Below, piece by piece: positions 27,664 to 37,076 of a DNA stretch of 64,000 bases. The stretch is from Shimia sediminis. GTDB taxonomy: Bacteria; Pseudomonadota; Alphaproteobacteria; Rhodobacterales; Rhodobacteraceae. Position 1 is the first letter of the stretch. The number at the start of each line of letters is the position of its first letter. Position numbers and translations under genes: made by a program. The DNA lies in contig NZ_RYZK01000002.1 in NCBI RefSeq assembly GCF_003990645.1, forward strand, positions 1-64,000. Direction: 5' to 3'. The notes under the pieces were generated by a model that searched no databases, was not told the origin of the DNA, and was given only the letters and a program-made list of their open reading frames with translations.

Positions 27664-28971
27664 ATGCCAGAGACAACTACCAAAAACCTCTCAAGTCTGA
27701 TCAAACGAATCGATGCCCTGCGCGATGATCTTGTGGCGCTCACCCAGGATCTCATTCGCATCCCCACGCTGAACCCTCCGGGCGATTGCTATCGGGACAT
27801 CTGTGACTATTTGGATGCCCGGCTTTCGGCCCATGGATTTGAAACACAACTGGTCCGCGCCATTGGTGCGCCCGGGGACAGCGAAAAATACCCACGCTGG
27901 AACATTGTCGCTCGTAAGGAAGGGCGCCGCCCCGGCGAATGCGTGCACTTTAACTCGCACACCGATGTGGTGGAAGTTGGCGCTGGCTGGACCTTTGATC
28001 CCTTTGGCGGCGAAGTGTCCGATGGCAAGATCTATGGCCGTGGCGCATGCGATATGAAAGGTGGGCTGGCCGCATCAATCATCGCCGCCGAAGCCTTTAT
28101 CCAGGAGTTTCCCGATTTCGCCGGTGCCATTGAGATATCCGGAACAGCTGATGAAGAATCCGGCGGCTATGGTGGTGTGGCGTATCTGGCGGAGAAGGGT
28201 TTTTTTGCTCCGGAACGTGTTCAGCATGTGATCATCCCGGAACCATTGCAAAAGGATCGAATTTGCTTGGGGCACCGAGGAGGTTGGTGGGCCGAGATTG
28301 AAACGTTTGGCGAAATCGCCCATGGTGCCATGCCCTTTCTCGGAGATTGCGCAGTGCGCCACATGGGAGCAGTTTTGGACAAGTTCGAAACAGATCTGTT
28401 CCCCGCGATGGCTGCACGCACAACGGACATGCCTGTTGTCCCCGAAGGCGCTCGCTCTTCAACAATGAACATCAACTCGATTCATGGCGGCCAACCCGAA
28501 CAGGCCGAAGACTACACCGGACTGCCTGCGCACTGTGTGCCCGACAGCTGTCGCATCATGATCGACCGCCGCTACTTGGCAGAGGAAACCCATGCCGGTG
28601 TCTCTGGAGAAATTGAGGCAATTCTAAAGGACTTGGAAACCAACCGAGAAAACTTCCGATTTGATATCCGAGAAGTGAACCACGTTGCGCCGTCCATGAC
28701 AGACAAGGCCGCGCCGGTCGTATCCACCGTGGATCGTTCAATCACCGAAATCCTTGGAAAATCACCCGAGTACGTTGCGTCGCCAGGAACCTACGACCAA
28801 AAACATATTGATCGTATCGGCAAGCTGAAGAACTGTATCGCCTATGGGCCAGGTCTTCTTGAGCTGGCACATAAGCCGGACGAGTACATTGGCATTGATG
28901 ACATGCTGGATAGTGCAAAGGTTATGGCTCACAGCCTTGCGCAGCTATTGCTACCAACAGACAATGACTGA
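27664..28971 (+). CDS. M20 family metallohydrolase (ArgE/DapE-type deacylase)
   Basis: Zinc hydrolase removing an acyl group from an amino acid or short peptide. The 435-aa protein keeps the M20 dinuclear site: His-Asp in FNSHTDVVEVG, Asp in YGRGACDMKGG, Glu-Glu in ADEESGGYGG, Glu in VIIPEPLQ and the C-terminal His in LELAHKPDEYIG. It is the first gene of an operon with a Dpp/Opp-type importer, so it probably processes an imported N-acylated compound or peptide. No ribosome site is obvious before ATG 27664. Substrate not determinable from sequence. Confidence 0.85.
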   Translation: MPETTTKNLSSLIKRIDALRDDLVALTQDLIRIPTLNPPGDCYRDICDYLDARLSAHGFETQLVRAIGAPGDSEKYPRWNIVARKEGRRPGECVHFNSHTDVVEVGAGWTFDPFGGEVSDGKIYGRGACDMKGGLAASIIAAEAFIQEFPDFAGAIEISGTADEESGGYGGVAYLAEKGFFAPERVQHVIIPEPLQKDRICLGHRGGWWAEIETFGEIAHGAMPFLGDCAVRHMGAVLDKFETDLFPAMAARTTDMPVVPEGARSSTMNINSIHGGQPEQAEDYTGLPAHCVPDSCRIMIDRRYLAEETHAGVSGEIEAILKDLETNRENFRFDIREVNHVAPSMTDKAAPVVSTVDRSITEILGKSPEYVASPGTYDQKHIDRIGKLKNCIAYGPGLLELAHKPDEYIGIDDMLDSAKVMAHSLAQLLLPTDND

Positions 28972-29000
28972 GCTTTAGGAATATCAAGGGAGGAACTAAT

Positions 29001-30488
29001 ATGAGCTTTCTATCTGGGAAACTGGCCATGGCCAGCGCCATTGCCCTCTGCGCAGGGTTCGGGGCAGCGCAAGCCGCGCAGGACGACATCACTGTCGCCA
29101 TGCAACTTGAACCGCCGCACCTCGATCCAACCAGCGCAGCAGCGCAGGCAATTGACTCGGTGGTCTACATCAACATCTTCGAAGGCCTGACCCGCTTTAT
29201 GGATGACGGCTCCATTGCACCCGCGTTGGCCAAAAGCTGGGACATCTCCGAGGACGGCCTGACCTATACCTTCCACCTGAATTCCGGGGTGAACTTCCAT
29301 GACGGCTCTGCCATGGATGCAGAAGACGTTAAGTTCAGTCTTGATCGTGCCCGCGCCGAAGACAGCGCCAATGCGCAAAAGGCGCTGTTTGGATCTATTG
29401 CCAGCGTCGACGTTGTGGATGCGGCAACCGTCAAGGTCACACTCAGCGAACCGAACGGGAACTTTCTCTTCAACATGGCCTGGGGCGACGCTGTGATCGT
29501 TGCACCGGAAAGCATTGAAAACATCAAAACCAATCCGGTTGGCACGGGCCCATACAAGTTCTCGAATTGGGTGCAGGGCGACAAGATCGAACTGGTGGCA
29601 AGTGACAGCTATTGGGGTGCAGCGCCTGCAATCAAGTCAGCCACCTTTAAATTCATCTCGGACCCCACAGCCGCTTTTGGCGCAGTAATGGCCGAGGACG
29701 TGGATGTCTTTACCGGCTACCCGGCCCCGGAAAACGTGCCACAGTTTGAGGCTGATCCGCGCTTTCAGGTGCTGAATGTCGCCACCGAGGGTGAAACCAT
29801 TCTGTCGACCAACAACAAGATGGCGCCGCTCGACAACGTCAAAGTGCGCAAAGCCATTGCTCACGCAATCGATCGTCAAGCCATCATCGACGGTGCCATG
29901 TTCGGCATGGGCACCCCCATTGGCACCCACTTTGCGCCACACCACCCCGACTATGTCGACCTGACTGGCAATTCGAAATATGATCCGGAAATGGCCAAAC
30001 AGCTGTTGGCCGAAGCGGGTTTTCCAGACGGGTTCACCACCACACTGAAATTGCCTCCCCCCTCATACGCCCGTCGCGGAGGCGAGATCATCGCCGCACA
30101 GCTGCGCGCCGTAGGGATCGAAACCGAGACCTCGAACCTGGAGTGGGCGCAATGGTTGGAACAGGTGTTTCGTGGCAAAGATTATGGCCTGACCATCGTC
30201 AGTCACACCGAACCTTTTGACATCGGCATCTATGCCCGGCCTGATTACTACTTCCAGTATGACAATCCGGCCTTCCAGGAGCTTTATGCAGAACTGAATC
30301 GCACCACGGACCCAGCCAAGCGGTCCGAGATGTCGGCCACCCTGCAAACAATGATCTCCGAGGATTACGTCAACGGCTATCTTTTCCAGCTGTCCACACC
30401 GACCATTGCCAAGGCCGGGGTACAGGGCCTTTGGAAGAACGCGCCGACCGCTGCAGTCGATTTGCCCGCGATGAGCTGGGCTGACTGA
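29001..30488 (+). CDS. ABC transporter substrate-binding protein (SBP_bac_5, Dpp/Opp family)
   Basis: Periplasmic receptor of a peptide/opine-type ABC importer, 495 aa. A Sec signal peptide occupies residues 1-25 (LAMASAIALCAGFGAAQAA). Family hallmarks follow: VYINIFEGLTRFMDDGSIAP, LAKSWDISEDGLTYTFHLNS, VNFHDGSAMDAEDVKFSLDR and VRKAIAHAIDRQAIID. A strong ribosome site (GGGAGGA) precedes ATG 29001. A stem-loop follows the gene, as often seen where the receptor is made in excess over the membrane parts. Cognate subunits start at 30969. Confidence 0.92.
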   Translation: MSFLSGKLAMASAIALCAGFGAAQAAQDDITVAMQLEPPHLDPTSAAAQAIDSVVYINIFEGLTRFMDDGSIAPALAKSWDISEDGLTYTFHLNSGVNFHDGSAMDAEDVKFSLDRARAEDSANAQKALFGSIASVDVVDAATVKVTLSEPNGNFLFNMAWGDAVIVAPESIENIKTNPVGTGPYKFSNWVQGDKIELVASDSYWGAAPAIKSATFKFISDPTAAFGAVMAEDVDVFTGYPAPENVPQFEADPRFQVLNVATEGETILSTNNKMAPLDNVKVRKAIAHAIDRQAIIDGAMFGMGTPIGTHFAPHHPDYVDLTGNSKYDPEMAKQLLAEAGFPDGFTTTLKLPPPSYARRGGEIIAAQLRAVGIETETSNLEWAQWLEQVFRGKDYGLTIVSHTEPFDIGIYARPDYYFQYDNPAFQELYAELNRTTDPAKRSEMSATLQTMISEDYVNGYLFQLSTPTIAKAGVQGLWKNAPTAAVDLPAMSWAD

Positions 30489-30501
30489 GGCTGCCCAAAA
30501 A

Positions 30502-30530
30502 TCAGGGAGTCCCACTTGCGGGGCTCCTGA
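30502..30530 (+). terminator. Stem-loop after substrate-binding protein gene
   Basis: TCAGGGAGTCCC pairs imperfectly with GGGGCTCCTGA across an ACTTGC loop. There is no T-run, so this is more likely a 3'-end-stabilising or attenuating hairpin inside the operon than a full terminator. Confidence 0.5.
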
Positions 30531-30551
30531 CCTAATTGAACGGATGGGTTG

Positions 30552-30962
30552 ATGGCTACAGAGTTTTTCCCGGCAGGTATGCGTCCGAGCCGCGTAGCGC
30601 CCGAAAACTACTTCACCGGCTGTGTTCGGATGGACCCGGTGATCGACAGCCATCCGCCCTCCCGCGTGAATGCGTTGCGAGTGACGTTCGAGCCGGGCGC
30701 GCGTACCGCCTGGCACACCCACCCGCTGGGGCAAACGCTGCATGTTCTCTCTGGTGTTGGACTTTATGGGGTACGTGGTGAGCGCCCGCGGGTCATGCGC
30801 GCAGGAGACACAGTCTGGATTGAGCCTGGGGTGGAGCATTGGCACGGTGCCGCGCCAAATGTTGCGATGGAGCACCTTGCCATTCAGGAAGCCCTCGATG
30901 GATCGGCGGCGGACTGGCTAGAGCACGTCACAGACCAAGATTACCTAGCACCCCCGGCCTGA
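30552..30962 (+). CDS. Cupin-domain protein
   Basis: Small single-cupin protein of 136 aa. The metal-binding cupin motif 1 is visible as FEPGARTAWHTHPLGQTLHV and motif 2 as DTVWIEPGVEHWHGAAP, with the His/Glu set typical of this group. The PPSRVNALRVTFEPG start resembles cupins annotated beside carboxymuconolactone decarboxylases. It lies between the receptor and permease genes of the Dpp-type importer, so it probably takes part in the same catabolism, perhaps as an isomerase or dioxygenase. Start ATG 30552 follows GGATGGG. Confidence 0.8.
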   Translation: MATEFFPAGMRPSRVAPENYFTGCVRMDPVIDSHPPSRVNALRVTFEPGARTAWHTHPLGQTLHVLSGVGLYGVRGERPRVMRAGDTVWIEPGVEHWHGAAPNVAMEHLAIQEALDGSAADWLEHVTDQDYLAPPA

Positions 30963-30968
30963 CCAACC

Positions 30969-31916
30969 ATGCTGCGATACGCCCTTAAACGCCTTTTGTC
31001 GCTTGCCATCAGCCTCGTAGTCGCTTCGCTGGTGATCTTCGCAGTGATCGAAGTAGCTCCTGGTGATCCGGCATCCTTTATGCTGGGCATCAATGCACAA
31101 CCAGACACGGTCGCTGCCCTCCGGTCCGAATTGGGTTTGGATGTTTCCAAGGCTGAAAGATATCTGAACTGGATCGGCGGCATGGTGCGGGGTGATTTTG
31201 GAACCTCGTACACCTACCGCACACCGGTGGGTCAGATGATTGCCGACCGTATGTGGGTTTCGTTGCCTCTGGCACTCTATGCTTTGGCGCTGTCCACAAT
31301 TATTGCCTTTCCTGCGGGCATCTATGCCGCTGCGCGCCGGGGAAAACCCGGAGACATGGCAGTCATGGGCGCAACCCAGCTGGGCGTCGCTGTGCCTAAC
31401 TTTTGGTTCGCCATGATGCTCGTATTGGTCTTTGCTATCAATCTGCGTTGGTTTTCTGCAGGAGGCTTCCCGGGTTGGGACGAAGGTTTTTGGCTGGCAT
31501 TGAAATCTCTCACACTGCCAGCCATCGCTCTGGCTCTGCCACAATCTGCTATCCTTGCACGGGTCATGCGCTCGTCCCTGTTGGATATCCTTGGCGAGGA
31601 CTTTATGCGATCTGCCCGTGCCAAAGGCCTCTCTCGGCGCCAGGCCTTATGGCGCCACGGGCTCAGGAATGCACTTATCCCGGTGCTCACCATCATTGGC
31701 ATGCAGTTCGCCTTTTTACTTGCGGGCGGTATCATCATTGAACAGGTGTTCTTCCTACCTGGACTTGGCCGCCTGATCTTTCAGGCCATCTCGGCCCGCG
31801 ATCTTATCGTGGTGGAAAGCGTGGTCATGTTGCTGGTCTTTGCCGTGATCCTTGTGAATTTCATTGTCGATCTCGCCTATGCCGCCGTTGATCCCCGCCT
31901 GAGGGCACGTACATGA
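30969..31916 (+). CDS. ABC transporter permease (DppB/OppB family)
   Basis: First membrane subunit of the peptide-type importer, 315 aa. The family opening MLRYALKRLLSLAISLVVAS, the membrane-proximal GDPASFMLG and GDFGTSYTYRTPVG are typical of DppB, and the ATPase-contact EAA loop reads DFMRSARAKGLSRRQALWRH. Six membrane spans are expected. Its stop overlaps the next ATG by four bases. Confidence 0.93.
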   Translation: MLRYALKRLLSLAISLVVASLVIFAVIEVAPGDPASFMLGINAQPDTVAALRSELGLDVSKAERYLNWIGGMVRGDFGTSYTYRTPVGQMIADRMWVSLPLALYALALSTIIAFPAGIYAAARRGKPGDMAVMGATQLGVAVPNFWFAMMLVLVFAINLRWFSAGGFPGWDEGFWLALKSLTLPAIALALPQSAILARVMRSSLLDILGEDFMRSARAKGLSRRQALWRHGLRNALIPVLTIIGMQFAFLLAGGIIIEQVFFLPGLGRLIFQAISARDLIVVESVVMLLVFAVILVNFIVDLAYAAVDPRLRART

Positions 31917-32734
31917 TCCGCTCTCGCAATCTCTTTATCGGTGGCCTGTTGTGCATGATCGTGCTCGTTGCAGCTTTCGTCAGCTTCTTCTGGACGCCTT
32001 ACGACATCACAACGATGGACATCCCCAACAAGCTAAAAACGCCGAACGCCCAGAATTGGTTCGGAACAGATCATTTCGGGAGAGATATCTTTTCGATGAT
32101 CATGATCGGGGCCCGAACATCTTTGGCCGTGGCCATTGTCGCTGTGGGCATTGGCATGGGCGTGGGCGTGCCACTCGGTCTTTGGGCAGCCGCCAAGAAA
32201 GGTGGCTGGGCAGATGAGATAATCATGCGCGGCAATGATTTGGTCTTTGCTTTCCCAAGCCTCGTCATTGCCATCCTGATTACGGCCATCATGGGTGCTG
32301 GCGCCATCAATGCCATTATTGCCATCGGAATTTTCAACATACCCGTCTTTGCCCGCCTAACGCGATCGGGCGCACTGTCGCTTTGGGAGCGCGAATTCAT
32401 CCTTGCTGCGCGCGTTGCGGGCAAAAGTAAAATCCGCATCAGTTTTGAGCACATCCTGCCCAACGTCGCGAACCTTTTGATCGTTCAAGGCACGATCCAA
32501 TTCTCGCTTGGCATCCTTGCCGAGGCGGGTCTCTCGTATGTTGGCCTTGGCGCCCAGCCGCCAACACCTTCCTGGGGCCGCATGTTGGCAGATGCTCAGA
32601 CCATGGTCAGCTTTGCGCCCCACCTCGCACTTGTTCCCGGGCTCGCCATTGTATTTGCCGTCCTTGGGTTGAACCTGATGGGAGACGGCCTGCGAGATAT
32701 GCTTGACCCGAAAATTCGCGTGGTGCGGTCATGA
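31913..32734 (+). CDS. ABC transporter permease (DppC/OppC family)
   Basis: Second membrane subunit of the importer, 273 aa. NWFGTDHFGRDIFSMIMIGA is the diagnostic DppC/OppC segment, and the EAA loop is EFILAARVAGKSKIRISFEH. ATG 31913 overlaps the preceding stop, and its own stop overlaps the ATPase gene by ATGA, giving a tightly coupled transporter operon. Confidence 0.93.
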   Translation: MIRSRNLFIGGLLCMIVLVAAFVSFFWTPYDITTMDIPNKLKTPNAQNWFGTDHFGRDIFSMIMIGARTSLAVAIVAVGIGMGVGVPLGLWAAAKKGGWADEIIMRGNDLVFAFPSLVIAILITAIMGAGAINAIIAIGIFNIPVFARLTRSGALSLWEREFILAARVAGKSKIRISFEHILPNVANLLIVQGTIQFSLGILAEAGLSYVGLGAQPPTPSWGRMLADAQTMVSFAPHLALVPGLAIVFAVLGLNLMGDGLRDMLDPKIRVVRS

Positions 32735-34326
32735 CCTTGCTCAGAATTGAAGACCTGTCCTTGTCGATCGGCCCGCACAAAATCCTCAAGAACGTCTCAT
32801 TTTCCATTGCCCCTGGTGAAATCGTCGCCGTCACTGGCGAAAGCGGCTCAGGAAAATCCATGACGGCCCTTGCCACGATGCAGCTGTTGCCCGAAAGCGC
32901 CGAAACCAAAGGTGCCATCCTTTTGGGCGATCTCGATCTGCTTGCACAAACAGAACCTCAGCTTTGTGCCATGCGGGGTAAGGATATGGGCATGGTCTTT
33001 CAGGAGCCGATGACCGCGCTTAACCCGGTGAAAACCATCGGGGACCAGGTGATGGAAACTATCCAGATCCACACCACAATGACGCGTGCCCAAGCGGAAG
33101 AGCAAGCCCGAGAAATGCTTACACGCGTCGGTCTTCCCACTGATCGTTTTCCATTGTCACGCTATCCTCACGAGCTCAGTGGCGGTCAACGCCAGAGGGT
33201 TGTTATCGCTATGGCAATCGCACTGCGCCCGCGTCTTTTGATTGCCGACGAGCCCACAACCGCGCTCGATGTCACCACCCAAGCCCAGATCCTCGACCTT
33301 CTCAAAGAGCTGGTGGTCGAATTTGGTATGGGATTGATGATGATCACGCATGACCTTGCTGTAGTGTCAGAGATGGCGGACCGCATCGTAGTCATGCGCC
33401 ACGGTGAGATTGTCGAACAGGGCAAAACCCGTGCGCTCTTTGAAGAAATGAAACACCCCTACACCCGTGCTCTGTTCGAAGCTTCTGGCCACCAAGTCAA
33501 TCTGCCCGAACGCGCGGAAGTCCCCGAACCAATCCTGGAGGTCAGGAACGCGGTAAGGGATTATGTCCTGCCCCGCACCCAACTTTTCGCGCCACGGCAA
33601 TATCATCGCGCAGTCAATGAAATCTCGTTCACGATCCATCATGGTGAGCGGGTGGGACTGGTTGGTGAATCCGGCTGCGGTAAATCAACACTTACACGCG
33701 CCATTCTTGGACTTGAACCTCTTCAATCGGGGTCGATAACTGCATTTGGGCAAGAGGTTGGGCCAGGCCAAAATCCAGCCCTGCGTTCAGGTCTCCAAGT
33801 GGTGTTCCAAGATCCTTACGGCAGCTTCAATCCCCGCCACAAGGTCGCGAGGATCATCACAGAACCATTTCACCTGATGCCCGACCCGCCCACCGGAGAG
33901 GCCCGCGATAGGGCCATTGCAGAAGCGCTGGTGGCAGTCGGGCTTCAACCTTCTGATGCGGGCAAATACATCCATGAGTTTTCCGGAGGACAACGCCAAC
34001 GCATTGCCATCGCCCGAGCCCTGATCATCCGACCTGAGCTGATTATCTTTGACGAGGCTGTCTCAGCACTCGATGTTTCGATCCGCGCCCAGATCCTTGA
34101 TCTGATTGCTGACCTCAGCCGCTCGCACAATCTGTCATATCTTTTCATTTCGCACGATCTTTCGGTCGTGCGCACCGTCACCGATCGTGTCCTGGTGATG
34201 AAGGCGGGGGAAATTGTCGAGCAGGGTGAAACCCAAGAGGTCTTTTCCAACCCGCAGCATAGCTACACACAGACGCTGATAAATGCTGCCCCCGTTCTAC
34301 CCATTGTCGGCCAAGGGGCAGCATGA
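32731..34326 (+). CDS. Fused dual ATP-binding protein of peptide-type ABC importer (DppD-DppF)
   Basis: A single 531-aa chain carrying both nucleotide-binding domains. Domain 1 has Walker A GESGSGKSM, signature ELSGGQRQRVV and Walker B LLIADEPTTALDV; domain 2 has GESGCGKST, FSGGQRQRIAI and LIIFDEAVSALDV. The DppD/OppD-type C-terminal extension of domain 1 (HPYTRALFEA) is present. Domain 2 has Ala where Pro is usual (DEAVSALD), common in such fusions. Coupled to the permease and to the GNAT gene by 4-base overlaps. Confidence 0.94.
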   Translation: MTLLRIEDLSLSIGPHKILKNVSFSIAPGEIVAVTGESGSGKSMTALATMQLLPESAETKGAILLGDLDLLAQTEPQLCAMRGKDMGMVFQEPMTALNPVKTIGDQVMETIQIHTTMTRAQAEEQAREMLTRVGLPTDRFPLSRYPHELSGGQRQRVVIAMAIALRPRLLIADEPTTALDVTTQAQILDLLKELVVEFGMGLMMITHDLAVVSEMADRIVVMRHGEIVEQGKTRALFEEMKHPYTRALFEASGHQVNLPERAEVPEPILEVRNAVRDYVLPRTQLFAPRQYHRAVNEISFTIHHGERVGLVGESGCGKSTLTRAILGLEPLQSGSITAFGQEVGPGQNPALRSGLQVVFQDPYGSFNPRHKVARIITEPFHLMPDPPTGEARDRAIAEALVAVGLQPSDAGKYIHEFSGGQRQRIAIARALIIRPELIIFDEAVSALDVSIRAQILDLIADLSRSHNLSYLFISHDLSVVRTVTDRVLVMKAGEIVEQGETQEVFSNPQHSYTQTLINAAPVLPIVGQGAA

Positions 34327-34799
34327 CTGTACACCTTTCTCAAATCCGGGCCGAAGACCAGCCTTGCTTCGTGGCGCATCTCGACACCTACCTTGACGAG
34401 GTCGCACCAGATATTGCGCTGTCTGCCGAACTGATCGCCGATCGGGCGCTATGTCTGCCAGACCATGAAAGCCACTGGATTGTGCACGACAAGTCCAGGG
34501 TGGGCTTTACAGTGGTCCAAGAAACCCCGCCCGGACAGTTGACCTTGCGCGAGTTTACCATCTTTGCACCCCTTCGACGCAAAGGCATTGGACGGCAGGC
34601 TGTGACGGCCTTGTTCAAGGACCGCCCCGGAACATGGTCTCTCGGCATTTCCGCTGCCAGCACACACGCGGCGGGCTTTTGGCAATCGGTCCTCAGGGCC
34701 ATTCCCAATGTGTCCGTGTTGCAGGAACACGCGCCCGACCTGCCAAACCAATCTACAAAGTTAACATTCTCAATTGCTGGAGACATCGATGCTGCCTGA
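34323..34799 (+). CDS. GNAT family acetyltransferase
   Basis: Small 158-aa protein with a GNAT-like core: LTLREFTIFAPLRRKGIGRQ contains the acetyl-CoA pyrophosphate-binding R/Q-x-x-G-x-G/A loop (RRKGIGRQ), followed by a beta-alpha segment with STHAAGFWQSVL, a usual position for late catalytic residues. It is coupled by overlap to the ATPase gene and overlaps the aldehyde dehydrogenase start, so it probably modifies a substrate or product of this pathway. Substrate unknown. Confidence 0.72.
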   Translation: MTVHLSQIRAEDQPCFVAHLDTYLDEVAPDIALSAELIADRALCLPDHESHWIVHDKSRVGFTVVQETPPGQLTLREFTIFAPLRRKGIGRQAVTALFKDRPGTWSLGISAASTHAAGFWQSVLRAIPNVSVLQEHAPDLPNQSTKLTFSIAGDIDAA

Positions 34800-36240
34800 C
34801 CTCTGGTTTGATCCCTCCCTCTGCCTGATCGGCGGCCAATGGGTGCCGCCCGCTACCGGAGACACTCTGGATCTGACAAACCCCTCAGACGGAACCTCGC
34901 TCACCGCAATCGCTCGTGGCACCTCGGCTGACATTGATGCCGCGGTTGCTTCGGCCCAGTCGGCGCGAATGGGCGAATGGGGGCGGACAACTGCTGTCGA
35001 GCGTGGGCGCATTCTGACACGCATGGGGCAATTGGTGTTGGAACACATCGACACTCTGGCTTTGCTCGAAGCATTGGATGTGGGCAAGCCCCTGACCCAA
35101 GCCCGAAACGACGTGATCGCACTCGCCCGCTATTGCGAGTTTTACGGAGGCGCCGCTGACAAGATTCACGGCGAGACGATCCCTTATCTCGATGGTTACA
35201 CGGTCTACACTCTGCGCGAGCCCTACGGCGTGACCGGCCATATCGTGCCCTGGAACTATCCCATGCAGATTATTGGCCGCTCGGTTGGGGCGGCGCTCGC
35301 CATGGGGAACGCCTGTGTGTTGAAACCAGCCGAAGAAGCCTGCCTCACCGCGCTGGCCTTTGCCGATCTGGCGCAAAAGGCTGGGCTGCCTGCCGGGGCG
35401 CTCAACGTGGTGCCTGGTCTTGGAGCCGAGGCAGGCGCCGCACTGGCTGAACATCCCGGCATCCAGCATATTTCATTCACGGGGTCCGTTGCGACGGGTA
35501 GCTTGATACAGTCGGCCGCTGCAAAAAACGTCGTTCCAGTGACGCTGGAACTGGGCGGCAAGTCTCCGCAACTGGTCTTTTCCGACGCGGATCTCGACGC
35601 CGCCCTGCCGTTCCTGGTAAATGCTGGCATCCAAAATGCAGGTCAGACATGCTCGGCCTCATCCCGTATCCTTGTGCAGCGCCCGGTCTACGACGAAGTC
35701 CGCGCTCGCATGTCGGCCTCCTATGGCAATCTGCGCGCTGCACCGGCGACAGAGAACTTGGAACTTGGCCCCCTGATTTCCACGCGGCAACAAGCCATCG
35801 TGCAAAGCTTTATCGACAAAGGCAGCGACCTTGAAACCGCTGCCACAGGTAAGATTGTCTCAAATGCGCCAGCCAACGGGGCTTATGTTGCGCCCACACT
35901 TTTTGCCGATGTGCCTGCCAACCACACACTGGCTCAGGACGAGATTTTCGGTCCCGTGCAGGTGTTGATCCCTTTCGATACCGAGGAAGAAGCCCTAAGC
36001 ATTGCCAATGGCACGGACTATGGTCTTGTTGCCAGCGTCTGGTCGCGCGACGGTGCCCGCCAGATGCGTCTGGCGCGCGCCTTGCGTTCGGGACAGGTTT
36101 TCCTCAACAACTATGGCGCCGGTGGCGGCGTCGAATTGCCCTTTGGCGGCACCGGCAAATCCGGTCATGGCCGCGAAAAGGGGTTCGAAGCCCTATTGCA
36201 CTTCTCCCAGCTTAAAACCGTTGCCGCCTTGCACGGCTAA
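34789..36240 (+). CDS. NAD-dependent aldehyde dehydrogenase (betaine-aldehyde-dehydrogenase-like)
   Basis: Oxidises an aldehyde, possibly an aminoaldehyde, to the acid. The 483-aa protein has GHIVPWNYPMQIIGRSVGAA, the catalytic Glu in VTLELGGKSPQLVF, catalytic Cys in NAGQTCSASSRILV and the C-terminal ELPFGGTGKSGHGREKGFEA. FYGGAADKIHGETIP is typical of the betaine/gamma-aminobutyraldehyde dehydrogenase branch. ATG 34789 has GGAG eight bases upstream and overlaps the GNAT gene. Together with the following SDR it suggests alcohol to aldehyde to acid oxidation of the imported compound. Confidence 0.9.
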   Translation: MLPDLWFDPSLCLIGGQWVPPATGDTLDLTNPSDGTSLTAIARGTSADIDAAVASAQSARMGEWGRTTAVERGRILTRMGQLVLEHIDTLALLEALDVGKPLTQARNDVIALARYCEFYGGAADKIHGETIPYLDGYTVYTLREPYGVTGHIVPWNYPMQIIGRSVGAALAMGNACVLKPAEEACLTALAFADLAQKAGLPAGALNVVPGLGAEAGAALAEHPGIQHISFTGSVATGSLIQSAAAKNVVPVTLELGGKSPQLVFSDADLDAALPFLVNAGIQNAGQTCSASSRILVQRPVYDEVRARMSASYGNLRAAPATENLELGPLISTRQQAIVQSFIDKGSDLETAATGKIVSNAPANGAYVAPTLFADVPANHTLAQDEIFGPVQVLIPFDTEEEALSIANGTDYGLVASVWSRDGARQMRLARALRSGQVFLNNYGAGGGVELPFGGTGKSGHGREKGFEALLHFSQLKTVAALHG

Positions 36241-36332
36241 CGCCCGGCCAATCACTTTTTCTTCCCCGAAAGCGTCCGCCAACGTCACCGACAACACCTC
36301 AGACGGAACGCAACAAATAAGAAAGACACCCC

Positions 36333-37076
36333 ATGCGTCTTGCAAACAAAACAGCAATCATTACCGGCGGCGCCCAAGGCTTTGGTGCCGGGATCGTCGA
36401 CAAATTCCTGGCAGAAGGCGCCTTGGTTCTTGTAGCTGACATCAACGCCGAAGCAGCACAAACAAAGGCATCGGAACATGCGAACGCGACCCCATGTGCC
36501 GTGAACGTCGCCGATGGCAACAGCGTACAGGCCATGGTCAATTACGCGCTTGGGCAATGGGGTCACGTTGACATATTGGTCAACAACGCAGGCGTCACGC
36601 ACTTGCCTGAAGCGATGGAGACAATCAGCGAAGATGATTTCGACCGGGTCCTGGACGTCAACTGCAAGTCCATCTTTCTGCTGTCCCGCGCCCTTGTTCC
36701 GCATATGAAAGAACGTAGATCAGGCGCAATCTTGAATGTCTCTTCCACCGCGGGCCTTTCGCCCCGGCCCAACCTCAGCTGGTACAATGCGTCCAAAGGC
36801 TGGGTGAACACCGCCACCAAATCCATGGCAGTGGAACTTGCCCCCCATGGTATCCGCGTCAACGCCATCAATCCGGTAGCCGGTGAAACGCCCTTGCTCA
36901 AAAGCTTTATGGGCGAAGATACCCCCGAAGTTCGCGCCAAGTTTCTGTCCACGATCCCTTTGGGGCGCTTCTCGCAGCCCGAAGACATGGGCAACGCTGC
37001 TGCTTTCCTGTGTTCGGACGAGGCCAGCATGATCACCGGCGTGCTTATGGAAGTCGACGGAGGGCGCTGCATTTAG
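36333..37076 (+). CDS. SDR family oxidoreductase (FabG/BDH-like)
   Basis: NAD(P)-dependent dehydrogenase of 247 aa. It has AIITGGAQGFGAGIVDKFL (TGxxxGxG), DILVNNAGVT, the Ser of LNVSSTAGLSP, the YNASKGWVNTATKSM catalytic Tyr-Lys pair (YxxxK) and the usual C-terminal GVLMEVDGGRCI. It lies 92 bases after the aldehyde dehydrogenase and probably ends the operon, as a 327-base gap follows. It could make the aldehyde used by its neighbour. Substrate unknown. Confidence 0.88.
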   Translation: MRLANKTAIITGGAQGFGAGIVDKFLAEGALVLVADINAEAAQTKASEHANATPCAVNVADGNSVQAMVNYALGQWGHVDILVNNAGVTHLPEAMETISEDDFDRVLDVNCKSIFLLSRALVPHMKERRSGAILNVSSTAGLSPRPNLSWYNASKGWVNTATKSMAVELAPHGIRVNAINPVAGETPLLKSFMGEDTPEVRAKFLSTIPLGRFSQPEDMGNAAAFLCSDEASMITGVLMEVDGGRCI

